NCBI RefSeq assembly: GCF_020520425.1
Contig: NC_079490.1
Coordinates: forward strand, 53,918,517 to 53,982,516
Direction: 5' to 3'
Origin: Spinacia oleracea
Taxonomy: Eukaryota; Streptophyta; Magnoliopsida; Caryophyllales; Amaranthaceae
DNA: 64,000 nt
Made by a program: the position numbers and the translations under genes. Below the pieces are notes generated by a model. It saw only the letters and a list, made by a program, of their open reading frames with translations, was not told the origin of the DNA and made no database searches. Of the stretch, positions 47,035-58,150 are shown piece by piece. How positions within the stretch are numbered: position 1 is the stretch's first letter; every line of letters starts with the position of its first letter.

Positions 47035-48460
47035 GAGACTTTGTTTGATGATCCGGAAGAACTCGAGTGGTGTAGTTCTTGTTAGAGTGTAGGTGCCCTT
47101 TATTTATTTTAGTTGTGTTTGTTTTTCATTCCTTAGCACTTTTGTTTTCCTTCTTATTTATTTTTAAATATTAATAAAGGCGTGATTTTATTTTTCTTGT
47201 TTTCCTTTTGTTTCTCATTTTTATTTGCTCATTTCTAACACTTATGCACGTTATATTATTTTATTTGATTGGACCGAATCCATAAACAGGATTGCCTACG
47301 TATCCTTGTTAAATTACTTTAACTTAGAATCAGGTCGCGCGTAGTTCTAACTAGAATAGATTCTAGGATGCCGAATTCGATAAGTATGTTCTGAGATGGA
47401 AACATATTATTTGAAACGGTAGAATAAGTGAAGTTTATTATTTACTTTTAATCTGTTGCTTTGCCGAAAAACAAAAAATTGTTTTTATTTTTTTAGTGCA
47501 TTTTATTTTTTGAGTACACGTATTTTGCACATCATTTTTTTCATGTGTTTTTTTTTTGTGGTACGTGTACGTGTTGTACCCCCCAAGTGTTCGTTATTTT
47601 TCCGTGTATGTGCGGATAAAATGATAAGCGCTTCTAGGCAAAAGTCGGTAAGCAGAGAGATTCAGCGCCCAGGCTGGGGCGTTAAAGATTTTGGCGCCCA
47701 GCCCAGGGCGCTGAAAATGATTCCGGGGTAAGTTTCTTGGCGCGTTGCTTCTTTTCCTTGACATGTTCTTGCATTTATTTCTTTTTCTGTGTTTTGTTTT
47801 ACTCTTTGTTCGGCAGGAATCAATTTTGACGCTATTTTGGAAGCTTTTTGGACTGTTAGCGTTAGACGCTTTTTCGTCCGGATTAATTTTTTCTATTCGT
47901 GACTTGAAACGGCTTTGAAAATGGAGTTAGGGTGCGGAAGATATGAAGGTCTTTGCGTAGGCTTTTTGGGTGGGTTGAGGTGCGTGTTGTTAATGAAGGG
48001 TATGGTGGGGTTACGTTTTATTAATTTTCTTTTTAAGCAACATTTTCATTTGTTTTGGATTTGGTTTCCTTTGATTTCTTTGGGTTGCATGGGTTGACTT
48101 TTATGATTGCACGGGTTGACCTTTATGTCTTGGCGATATGAAGGGGATGGTACGGTTTATTTTGTGGATTTCGAGAATTGGTTTTGATGTCACGATTCAA
48201 GACCAGTGGGCCTTGCTATTGGGGCTAAAGTGGGCCGCTTCCTTATATTTTTTGATTTTATATTTGCGAATATGATTAGTGCTTGTTTAGTGTTAGAATA
48301 ATATTTTAGGAGAAATCTTACGCCTTTATTAATTTGGAAAGTAAGGAAAACAAACTGAAATAAATTAATCAATATTCTAGGGGGTTCTTAGGACCATATC
48401 TGGGGCTTTATTCTTTCTATCATCTAAAAAAACTAATAGGCGTTTTGCTAAAGTGCTCTC
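47035..48460. other. Spacer of element B between extra ORF and protease
   Basis: T-rich non-coding DNA. The block 47260-47780 matches 3840-4370 of element A. Reverse transcriptase, RNase H and integrase would be expected about here and none is visible. Confidence 0.55.
47661..47720. repeat. GC double-hairpin motif, copy 9
   Basis: CAGCGCCCAGGCTGGGGCGT, spacer TAAAGATTTT, then GGCGCCCAGCCCAGGGCGCT. Its flanks match those of copy 3 in element A. Confidence 0.75.
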
Positions 48461-48466
48461 TACGGC

Positions 48467-50257
48467 TCAAGCCTTGAGTTTAGTCTCGTAGAACTTTGGT
48501 CCTTCGCTTGTACTCATTTTAAACTCTATTCCCTTTGCGTTGACCCACTGACACGTCTTCACCCATCCGTACTCGGCCTCTTCTAGTGTTGATGTAGGAG
48601 TGATTAACCAAGTTGGATCGAAACTTTCATCTTGTAGAGCTAGGGTAGTCATCATACTCTCGTCCTCCCTAGGCTTCGATTCGTTAAACAATGTCCATAG
48701 AGCTTGGTTGTCCAATATTTCAGTGGTTTCAGTTTTGGTGAGGTGGGGTGCCTCATCCAAAGTATGACAGTCATGGAAAATTTCGAATCCGGGCTTTAGC
48801 AGGCCATTCTGAACGAAGGGTTCAGGGAAGTCACATCATGGGTGTTCTTCTCCTTCCCGGACAAACATACCGTTAAGGGTTCTTTGATATGGGGAAAGGA
48901 GGGTGGCTCGTTTTGTCTTGGCTGGCTTAAGGCGTAGCCTAGACAAGTGATCAACAATATCTTCCTCCGTTGGTTCATAACCTAGGCCAAAGGGAGTAGA
49001 TTTGTTGGGTGGGGGATGGAACATGTAGTTCTTCTTCCTTATGCCCAATGGAGTTCCCGGGAAATATTTTAGCAATATTTTAGGAATGACCCAGGATGCA
49101 CGCGGATCTAGAAATGCTAAATTATAGTCCTCAATGAATTGGATGGCTTCATCCACTTGAAAACCGTAAAGGTCTTCCGCAGTGCCGGCCGTTCCAACCA
49201 TAGTACAGCTGACGTCGAGAGGAGGGGCGCGTATTTCCAGAATTACCCCGTTATGGTTAAGCTTAACCATTTGATGCAGGGTAGAAGCCACACCTCCTAA
49301 GTCATGGAGCCAAGGGCGTCCTAAGAGGAGGTTGAAAGTGGGCTTGATATCGATTATTTGAAACTCCGTGGTACGTGCCACGGGCCCGGTTTGTATTGTG
49401 AGGTTGATTTTTCCCAACACAGGCCTTCGAGAGTTATCATAAGCTCGTACTCCTTGCGTGGAGGTTTGGAAGTCATCGCTTCCTAGCCCCAAGCAATGGG
49501 TTATTCGCAGTGGGCAAACATTTACCGCTGAACCGTTATCTACGAGTGCTAGGGGAATGTTTTGTCCTTTGCATCCAACCACTAGATAGAGGGCCTTGTT
49601 GTGTGCGCCTCCTTCTTTAGTTAAGTCTTTGTCAGTAAAAACTATTGCTTTTTCCTCAACATCTCTTGTGACGTGGTTAACCAACGAGTCAGGTGTGATG
49701 TCCGTAGGGACTGAGATGAGGTCAAGTGAGCGAATGAGTTTTTCACGATGTTCCTTTAAAGTGCACATGAGATCACAGATGGTAATCTCGGCTTTAGTTC
49801 TTTTTAGTTGCTTCAAGAGAGGATTTTCGATGACTTCTGCGACGGTGGTGTGCCGCACGTTTTCAGGAGTCTGTCTGACTGGGATGTCGTCCATAGGGAG
49901 TGGGCGAATATCCTGTTGGTATACCCTTCCGGACCGAGTAAGATTGTCAACTTCGGACTCTCGAGGGGTGGTGTCAATGGGAGCATGCACGGGCCAAGTT
50001 TCAGTAAAGAGGTCCTGGCCCGACACTTGAGACAGGTAGACATCTTCGGCATCATCATCCCACACGCCACACACTTCTCTTTCGATTTGATCCATAGGGA
50101 CCACGGTGAGTGGTGCACCTTGAGGCGTGATATACACCGTAGGGTCAAAGTCCTTATTTTCTGGTTGGTCGAGAGAGATGTGACAAGAACCGAGTGGGCT
50201 CTTGTTGTTGTTGGGTTTTCCAACGTTAGGGAGAGGTATTATTTCATCTTGTATCAT
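48467..50257 (-). pseudogene. Tat-lineage protease region of element B
   Basis: Open from 50257 to 48836 on the - strand (473 codons). The retropepsin motif ALVDNGSAVNVCPLRI is near residue 240, and NLLLGRPWLHDLG, the second protease block, is about 85 residues later. DNG replaces the common DTG/DSG; my understanding is that this variant occurs in the Tat/Ogre branch. After a frame change near 48830 the text goes on through ALWTLFNESKPREDE and STSEGPKFYETKLKA to a stop at 48467. That is the stretch before reverse transcriptase, which never comes. It would cut gag polyproteins. Confidence 0.8.
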
Positions 50258-51388
50258 ATCCTGAATTGTGTTTTTTAGATTCCAGCAGTTTTCAGTGTCA
50301 TGCCCATTTCCTTTATGGAATTTGCAATAGGTGCCCTCGACCCAATATTTACTTTTGAATGAAGGGTCAGGTGTGGGGCATATGGGCCTTAGCTTTCCTT
50401 AATTGGTTAGTCTTTGGAAGGCTTGTACCAGAGTCGACCCGAGTGGGGCAAACTTTCGATCTCGGGTCCACCTTCCAGGGCTCCTTCGGGTTGGGGTTTC
50501 CTCTAAGGCGTGGACCTCTTGGGCTTGAGGCGTGTGGCCCCTGTTGTAGGTGTTACTTTTGTATGCAGTCTTGCTTTGTACTTTTTTTGCAAGGTCATCC
50601 TCGATCTTTATTCCTACATTATAAACCCTTTTGAAGGTATCAAGGCCCAAGTACCTAAGGTGTTGTTTATAAGCTGGGTCTAGGTTGTCAATGAACTTTT
50701 GGACCAATTCAGTTTCAGGAGGCCTATTGATTAGTTGGGCCGCTTGGTCTCTCCATCTAGCAAAATAGGTCGTGACACCTTCATTTTTCTTTTGGAAGAG
50801 TACTTCCAGCTCGTGCATGGTGACTTGAAAATCCATTTTCGACGAGTATTGCTTGACGAAGACATTGACAAAGTCCTCCCAAGTGGGGAAGAGCTTAGGG
50901 TCCTGGTGGTAGTACCATTTGAGTTGCACATGTTCCAAGGATAAAGGAAAGGCGGGAAAATACATGGACTTGTCCACACCTTTCAAGTTCATGGCATTCA
51001 CGAAGCTCAAGAGATGATCACGGGGATTGTCCGTGGCTTTGAACTTTGGTAAGTCAGATGAACTGAACTTTTCCGGTAGTTTGCCGGGAAAAGGTTTAGG
51101 ATCGAGGGAGAAGTACTTGCTCCCCATGGTTTGCTGCAGAACCATTTTTTCGATCTTCTTCTCGTTATCGAGGTCATTTTTGGCTTGCGCGGCTGCTAAG
51201 GATTCGTTTTCCATTTTCGGTTGATTCATAAGTTGGGTCATTTGGACCATCTGGTCTCGTAATTCTTCCATGGACGTGTTTGAGGGTGCGAATCGAGGTT
51301 GGAGAAGCGGAGACCCTTGAAAGGGGGAATGACGGATGGAGCTTGGGGTTACTAAACCTTGTGTTGGTGATGTATCTTCGAGACGCAC
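50230..51388 (-). pseudogene. Tat-lineage gag of element B
   Basis: The 329-codon frame starts at 51388 with MRLEDTSPTQGLV. It has the retrotransposon gag core at about residues 115-270: RDHLLSFVNAMNLKG, PTWEDFVNVFVKQYSSKMDF, TTYFARWRDQAAQL and LVQKFIDNLDPAYKQHL. A stop at 50399 (QRLTN-stop) interrupts it. Beyond it, in the same region, the zinc-knuckle-like YCKFHKGNGHDTENC is readable near 50320-50280, leading into the protease frame. Gag would build the particle. One stop separates an otherwise long frame, so decay is modest. Confidence 0.85.
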
Positions 51389-52662
51389 TAACCTTTGATT
51401 TTCAGATCGACACTAAGTGGCAAAACCAGCCCTATGCATAAGACAAGCTAAAGTTTAGGCCCAAAGTTAAGCAGTACTTAGTCTAGACTTCTGACTCTTT
51501 CTATTGGCTTTCTATTCTCGCTTTTGTTGGTACACTTTTGGCTCTTCTATTGGTCATTCTTTGGATTTTCGAAACATTTGCCCGTGTGACATTCAAGGTT
51601 TTAATTAGCATGCTCGGTTTTGGTGCCGAACATTGTCGTTATGGGAAGCCTAACAACGACACAAGGAGTTCTTTATTTTATAAGTCGTTCTTAGAATCGA
51701 GTGCCTTTTTTCATACGTCCTCGTAGCAGATTTGTTGCGAATTTTTTTTATTGCTACGTATATTTCACGCGCGGGCACCGAGGCTGCTGTGCCTGACCAA
51801 AAGGCCAGGCAGCAACTTCAGCGCCCAGCTCTGGGCGTTGAAAATGATTGGCGCCCAGCCAGGGGCGTTGAAAATGCGTCCCTGACTGGTACTCGTATTC
51901 TGTTCGTCTATCCTTTTTTTCGTACGACTTAATTTTGCGTGCTTGCCTAACAACGTCCTTTACGCGTTGTGCAGCGTTGTGGGATCCGTTACAGGCCGTC
52001 CTAGGCGTCGCTTATTTTTGTGGCGATCGCCCGGGGTTGCGGAACACGTATTTTGGTATAACTCTTTGGCCAATCGGTGTTTATGAATGTTTGGGCAATT
52101 TTTAGGGTCGTTGGTTTTCCAGTATTATTTGTCACACACAATCTCAACACAATCACATAATTCGCTACACATAACTAGCATTACAACATGAAGCAAGAAT
52201 AATATGTCACGTAGTTTATGATAGGCTTCTATGGGTAATATTTGCGCCACCTTGGTACCGCTTCTATCGTAGATCCAAGGCGTGCCCCGGTCGAGGTAGT
52301 GCATTCAACAGACGAATTTCGTCCCAAGAGGCCAATCACGATGTAAGCCAAGGGGCATGCACCAATGAGAGGGACCTAGTGGGCGAGCGATTGGGTTTGG
52401 GACAGGTGTACTACTAGCGAAAGTGCCGAGTGGACAACATTCGAAGCGTATGCACCCCCCGAGTGGCGATGGGTATCCTTAGTCCCAACTCCCGAGATGA
52501 AACACACCAAGGGAGCCAAGATTCGTTATGCGGTTATGTCCGTTCACATTAATATGCTGATTTTCAGGTCGTCCCAACTTGATAAGGAAATAAACGCGGA
52601 GTAGGATCGTTTCACCCTTCGGCTATTTTGATTACCTACGAGCACGAGTATTTCATTAACGT
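51389..52662 (-). other. Leader of element B
   Basis: Untranslated region between the primer site and gag, collinear with 6070-7232 of element A. No long frame. Holds one GC double hairpin. Confidence 0.6.
51817..51876. repeat. GC double-hairpin motif, copy 10 (leader of B)
   Basis: CAGCGCCCAGCTCTGGGCG, spacer TTGAAAATGATT, then GGCGCCCAGCCAGGGGCG. Same place as copy 4 in element A. Confidence 0.8.
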
Positions 52663-52681
52663 TCCCCGGTGGAGTCGCCAC
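52663..52681 (-). other. Primer binding site of element B
   Basis: GTGGCGACTCCACCGGGGA on the - strand, directly adjacent to the 5' LTR end. Confidence 0.8.
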
Positions 52682-54157
52682 TGTGAGGGGGTCGAAAAAG
52701 CACAAGGCTAATGCGTGACCTCGTCCCTCGTGGGCGTGACGTTGTCAGATCAAGTGTAATTGGATTTCCTGTGAGTTTACACCCAATCGACTAGTAATAT
52801 AGGAGTCGCCATTCAGTTTTTAAAGACAATGAGAAAAACTGACAAAACCCGGTTATCGTGACATAAAGGGAGTGCAATTATGTTCGACCACGACGGTCGT
52901 AGGTTCCCTTGTGATCCCTGGTGTGGGGATCGCTCAACGTACACTCGCATGGCAGAGATTGAGAGTTCGGGGGACTGTAACTACCGTGAGGAGTGCTCAT
53001 CGATAACTCCAGAGGCAGGTTATCCTTACTAGCTCAACATAAATAATTGAAGGGACATGCGTTAAACTATTAAACTATTCTGAATTGATTTTACAATATG
53101 CAACAAATAACACTAAATCGATCGTGATTATCTTATTTAGATTGATTTAAGGTACCTAGCATGATAATTCAATTGTCCAAGGTATTATCTTATTAGGCGT
53201 GATAGATCAATCAAGTTAATAGTTTGACAATTTTATAAAAGGGTGATGAAAGCGATTAAATCATATGAGGGACACATTACAACACACCCTTGAGAGGTGC
53301 GTTATGGTTCTCAGAAAACTAACCACTTGGCTTTGCTATTTCTCCTTTTATTTAACGAATCTCGGGTTTCCAAGCAATGTTCCAGTATTTAGGCTTAATT
53401 TATCAGCTACAAGGGGAAGGACGCGTTCTGTTCGACTTTTGGGTCGATTGCGACAGAACGCCGGATCAATTTCGCAGCGTGAGGCTAGGCTTAAGGCTAG
53501 AGTCAATACTCAGGTTATGGAAATTGTGTGTTTCACGTCGGTTTTGAGGTTGTATTTATAGAGAAAGAGTTTGTGGAAAGATATATTTTTAGAATACGAA
53601 TCCAAAAAGAATTCGGAGACGACACGGCCCCAGGCATTTTCAGCGCCCAGGGCCTGGGCGCCGAAGATTTCGGCGCCCAGATCCAGGCGTTGAAAATGGG
53701 ATCTGGGCCGAGATCTGTGTCAGATTTGGACTCTTAGAACGCGGAGCTTTTGAGACTGATCCGAGTCTTTTAGTGCGTATTAACTTTATGACGGAATGCG
53801 TCTGGGCCCGTTACGAACTCTAGGTTCGTTAGGATTTTAATTAGTACGTAACTCTTACTTTCGAATTATACCAGGAATAGAATTCCTTTTGCAAATTCTA
53901 TCTCTTTTAGGATTTATGTTGGAGTGCAACACCTAATTCTGACAGGTTTCTATCTTTTATGACTTTGCCACTTTTAACAACTACCTTTTACGGTAGCTAC
54001 TATCTTTAGCAGGTTTCCATAAATAGCAGTTTTGGCTGAAATGAAAAGGGTGGATTGAGATTCGTTATTTTATAGGAGATGTGTTGCCAAGTGGAGATTT
54101 GTGTTCTCATCATCGAACCTTCCCTTTCGGGAATGGGGACAAAAGTAGGTGTCTACA
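52682..54157 (-). repeat. 5' LTR of element B
   Basis: On the - strand this starts TGTAGACACCTACTTTTGTC and ends CGACCCCCTCACA. TATAAATAC on the - strand is at 53552-53560. Followed on the + strand by the ATGGT duplication. Confidence 0.9.
53638..53697. repeat. GC double-hairpin motif, copy 11 (right LTR of B)
   Basis: CAGCGCCCAGGGCCTGGGCG, spacer CCGAAGATTTC, then GGCGCCCAGATCCAGGCG. One base longer than copy 6 in the first loop. Confidence 0.8.
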
Positions 54158-56050
54158 ATGGTATAATTTTGTTCTGGCATCTTAACACGGATTAGAAAAT
54201 GTGTAAATTTATCCAATGATCTGTTATAAAAAAAAGTTTATAATTTTCTGATTTGGACAAGATGTTTTACTATAAACCTATCATTCTCGGAAACAAAAGA
54301 AACAAAAAAGATAAGTGTTTTCCGCATATCTATATACATAGTATCCAACCTCAACAATCATGGTTGTCCGACCCTGATGTACGCCACCAGTAAGGGTTTT
54401 ATGAAGGTGAGACCCAAACATGGTTGTCCCTGTCGATACGATAATGTGGATAAAATATCCTATGCGCGCTTCAGACACCATCACAAATTCTTAATAATTT
54501 AGGGTTCCTTGTTAGCTTGTTGTTGTATTTGAGTTAAATATATTCTAGTGCTATCAAAGATCACAGTAATTCTGCTTCGTTAATTGTAAAAAGTATGCAT
54601 TTTCGAGAATTATTGGTATGCCTAGGTTTTCCCTGTAATAATGATGATTTCCTGAAAATGCATCTCCTTCTCTTTTCTAGGCTGAATGATTTTACTCTTT
54701 CATGTTGCCTTTTCCCAGATGCTGCCGGTAATCAACAACTAGTTAGTGGGTCTATTCAACCATTAGACGTTTGGAATAACAATGGAAACATCAAATATGT
54801 TGTGCACTTTAATGAACTATACCAACCAATTAGGAAAGGTGGGCATATTTTAGTCAGATTCCTTTGAAGTATTGCAAAGCAAGAACGCTACTGCCCAATT
54901 TCTGAAAAGACTTGGGATGAACTAGACAACTATTTTAAAGTTGACATCATCACATTGATTAGGGTATGTTTCTTCTCTCTTGCTAATTTTTTTAAGAATG
55001 AAATTGTGTTAACTCATATAGTCATTCATGGATTCGTATTTTTTAAGGACCGCTTTGTGATTCCTGATGATACCAAGTATGACGATCTAGCTCTCCAACG
55101 TGTTGATAGAGTGTGAAGGCAATATAAATATGAAATTTTAAAAAAAAAATTACTACACACAGAGTGTGAAAACTGTAGAAGAAATTAAAAAAGATGTGGC
55201 ACCTGGAGTTTCCAAGCAAGACTGGGTGAATTTGGTCAACTATTGGGAATCATCCAAAGGGAAAGTAAGTTTTTAATATATGAACTTGATATCTAGATCG
55301 ATTAAAGTTATATTCAGCCCCCTGTACACGTATTAAAAGATGTTTAATTACTTTGCAGTGATTGTCTGAGTACGGAAAAGAGGCATGAGCATCTTTGAGT
55401 CAATTACATTCTAATGGAAGTGGAAGCTTTGCGAATACACGTGTTGATTATGTATAAGACCATTAATATCCAACTACACTACAACTTATAACCGTGATAT
55501 GTCTCTATAATAGTGCATATAACTTGTTTCTATGTGTTGCTATATTTAGGAAGATGAACATGGAGAAGTTATGAGCCTAATAGAACTTTAGCAAGCTTGT
55601 TACAAGAAGAAGGATGGAACCTTTATCGAAGGCACATTCACTGAAGACTTTTTGGTAAAGTTCTGATGGTTATTCTTAGCTTGTACTTTCTTTTGTATAA
55701 TTTTATTCTCCCATTTATTGTTCGTATATGCTGTGCAGGAAGATGTTAAGGTAAAGGCTGAATCTTTAAAGCTTCTTTATCCTCCTGTCTCCAAGTCATT
55801 TAAGGAGATCAAGAATGAGGCTTTTGAGGATACACTATATAATGGAGAAGTTCCTGAAATACCACAAGGTTATGGATTTGGTGTTCGTAATGGCGACATT
55901 TATGGGGTGCATGGTGCACTCAGAAAAGCAGGGTTTGGTAAAGGAAAAAGGAGGGTAATAGAAGTGGATAACATCAATATCGAGGTATCAAGGTTGAACC
56001 AAGAGAATAAGGAAATTCATAAGAAAAATGAAGAGATAAAAGACAAGTGC
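54158..56050 (+). pseudogene. Ptta/En/Spm-type transposase gene of CACTA-0, middle exons
   Basis: Exons are inferred at about 54720-54963 (NQQLVSGSIQPLDVW, then VHFNELYQPIRKGG and RYCPISEKTWDELD), 55050-55265 (DRFVIPDDTKYDD, then WVNLVNYWES), 55551-55654 (EDEHGEVMSLIEL, then GTFIEGTFTEDF) and 55740-56050 (coiled-coil end with EVSRLNQENKEIHKK). Most edges have AG/GT borders. This layout is typical of Transposase_24-type proteins. TGA stops at about 54865 (where the family has glycine) and 55116 (where tryptophan is expected), and a TAG near 55590, show decay. CACTA-2 cuts the last exon. Confidence 0.85.
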
Positions 56051-56084
56051 CACTAGTAGAAAAAACCCTTATTGCAGCGGGCTT

Positions 56085-56395
56085 TTAGAACCCTGTTGCA
56101 GCGTACATCGTATGCTGCAACTGGGGGACCTGCAACAAGTCTAAACTTGTTGCAGCGTACATTGTTCGCTGCGAAAAGTGCTTTTTTGCAGCGTACATAT
56201 ATTTGTACGCTGCAACAAGTGTAAAAAATTTGCCAAAATCATGACTTGTTGTAGCGTACAAATTGGTGTACGCTGCAAAAAACCCATCCTGTTGCAGCGA
56301 ACATCTATTTGTACGCTGCAACAAGTCATGATTTTTGCCAAATTTTACAGCCTTGTTGCAGCGTACATATATATATATGTACGCTGTAACAAATC
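56085..56395. repeat. Left subterminal inverted-repeat array of CACTA-2
   Basis: Repeated TTGCAGCGTACAT followed by its inverse GTACGCTGCAACAAG, six or more occurrences, several forming small palindromes. Confidence 0.9.
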
Positions 56396-56594
56396 ACTTT
56401 TGGCGGAAAAAATTGAATTTTATTTAGGGATAGCTAGAGTGCCTTGCACCAAATATAGAAACTTGTAACAACAATAATAATATCTCAAATTGTATAACAA
56501 ATATAAAAACAATAACAGGTGTTTTGTATATATCATAAAACCAAAATGCACGTACTACATTTAAATATATGTACGTCCCAATGTCAACGTACGC

Positions 56595-56754
56595 ATACAT
56601 TTTAATATAAAAGATTGTTCTATAATATCTAAACCAACTCGATCAAGCGCGCTCAGGCCAATAATAATACGCATTCCACGGAGTAGAGACCATTGCTCAC
56701 GAACCACATCAATTTCCTCACTAGCATAAGGCGCATTCCTCGGAGTATAGACCT
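56595..56754 (-). pseudogene. Unidentified exon-like frame in CACTA-2
   Basis: After a TGTAAAG acceptor-like edge, the - strand is open for about 55 codons: VYTPRNAPYASEEIDVV, then WSLLRGMRIIIGLSALDR, ending near GRTYI-stop. Codon use looks coding. It may be the last exon of a captured gene. Not recognised. Confidence 0.35.
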
Positions 56755-58150
56755 TTACAAAAACAAAAATTTGTAGGGAGCATTAGATTAAATGCAAATG
56801 AAATGTCACATTTTAACATTCAAGCAACTAAGAAAGAAATATCCCTAAAACTCTTGTAAATAGTACACGATGTAAAATATAGAGTTCCTAGTATCTTGTC
56901 TTGTAAAGTTTCTGCTTCTGACAGAGAAACTGGTTGTTAACTGTCTCCTTGGGTTGTTTACTTATAAGAAGGATATAATACTCACTTACAACCAAGAAAA
57001 AAAGAAAGAAAAATAATGCTACATCTATCTTTGAAACGAATGAACCGATTATGGGGTTAGCTATGCAAGTCACTAAACTGGTTTCTCAGGAAAAGAAAGC
57101 TCCAATTCACAATTAGTGAAGGACTTCCAAAAGTCCCTGCTATACAAAATTTTCAATGAAAATTTGAAATTTTTTAGTACCAAGTTCAAGTAAATGTGAA
57201 CATGTTCCTGCTGGTGTAAAAGTAAATATAGATTCCTGATCATGTTTTTGTTCCCTCATTATAACACTCACAATAATTCAGCTGAATTCAATTACTGCCA
57301 TCTCAACAATTTTAATTCAATCATCAAAACTACTAGATTCAACCATATAAATTTAATTGGTTATTGTTTAGTTTGAGCAGAAATGTAGAATTGTGTAAGA
57401 GAGAAAGATGAAAAGAACTTTAGAGTGGTGGTACAATTTGCCTTTTGGTGAAGTACTTGCCTCCTCTTTTACTATCAGATTCTCTCTATACTGATTCCAT
57501 TACACTTTTGTGCCGGAATGCTAAATGTTTGAGTGCACAGACGCTCAAACAAAAGGCCTAAATTAGTAAAAATAAACTACGGGAAAATCCTATTGACCAA
57601 AACAATAAAAAACCAACTGCACGAATAAGTCGCAAAACAACTTGCAGACGCTGGAAGTTTCCAGTGCACAACAGGTTAGTGCAAGAAAACAATTACGTTG
57701 CTCACCCCTTCGTTAGTTTATTCTAGCGCTATCTGGTTCAGTTGTTGCATACGACTTCTAAACATACTTAATTCTAAAAATCGATTTGTGAAGTAGTTAT
57801 TAGTCCTCTAATAACACCAATGGAAGGCATAATACCGTTCATGCTAACATAACTTTGACGTTCATCTAAGCTAGTTATCAAAAACCATTTTTAAAAGAAT
57901 CATTCCGAGTCTAGACTAAATTCTGTCCAAGTAAACTCCATAATCCTAAATATAATTGTCTTATTCATAGGGCCGGTTCCACTACTTGGTGCCGAACTGA
58001 AAAAGATTAATGTGTCTCGAGTCTTCCACCCCAATTTCTAACCCCATTGCAGAAATAGTAACTCCCGGCTCCACTTGTCATGTTCCTTTTCCAGGATCCC
58101 CGAGCTTCCATTCCCTGTCACAAAAAAATATCTAAACACAGCTCAAACAA

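Larger units (their letters stand above)
35146..54157 (-). mobile_element. Tat/Ogre-like Ty3 element B: gag-protease plus antisense extra ORF, no polymerase
   Basis: The LTRs are 1474 bp (35146-36619) and 1476 bp (52682-54157). The TSD ATGGT is at 35141-35145 and 54158-54162. The - strand orientation is set by the primer site next to the right LTR, the purine tract next to the left LTR, LTR TATA boxes and the gag-protease frames. The order along the - strand is LTR, leader, gag, protease, spacer, antisense mobile-domain ORF, tandem repeats, purine tract, LTR. Reverse transcriptase, RNase H and integrase are absent. Without the nested Copia-1 the element is about 12.4 kb. Confidence 0.85.

Noticed and set aside
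49596..50278. Two + strand frames of about 150 codons opposite protease
   Set aside because: Shadows of the protease frame on the - strand.
56085..56468. Frames with repeated CTLQQ/CCSVQ text
   Set aside because: Translation of the CACTA-2 subterminal repeats.
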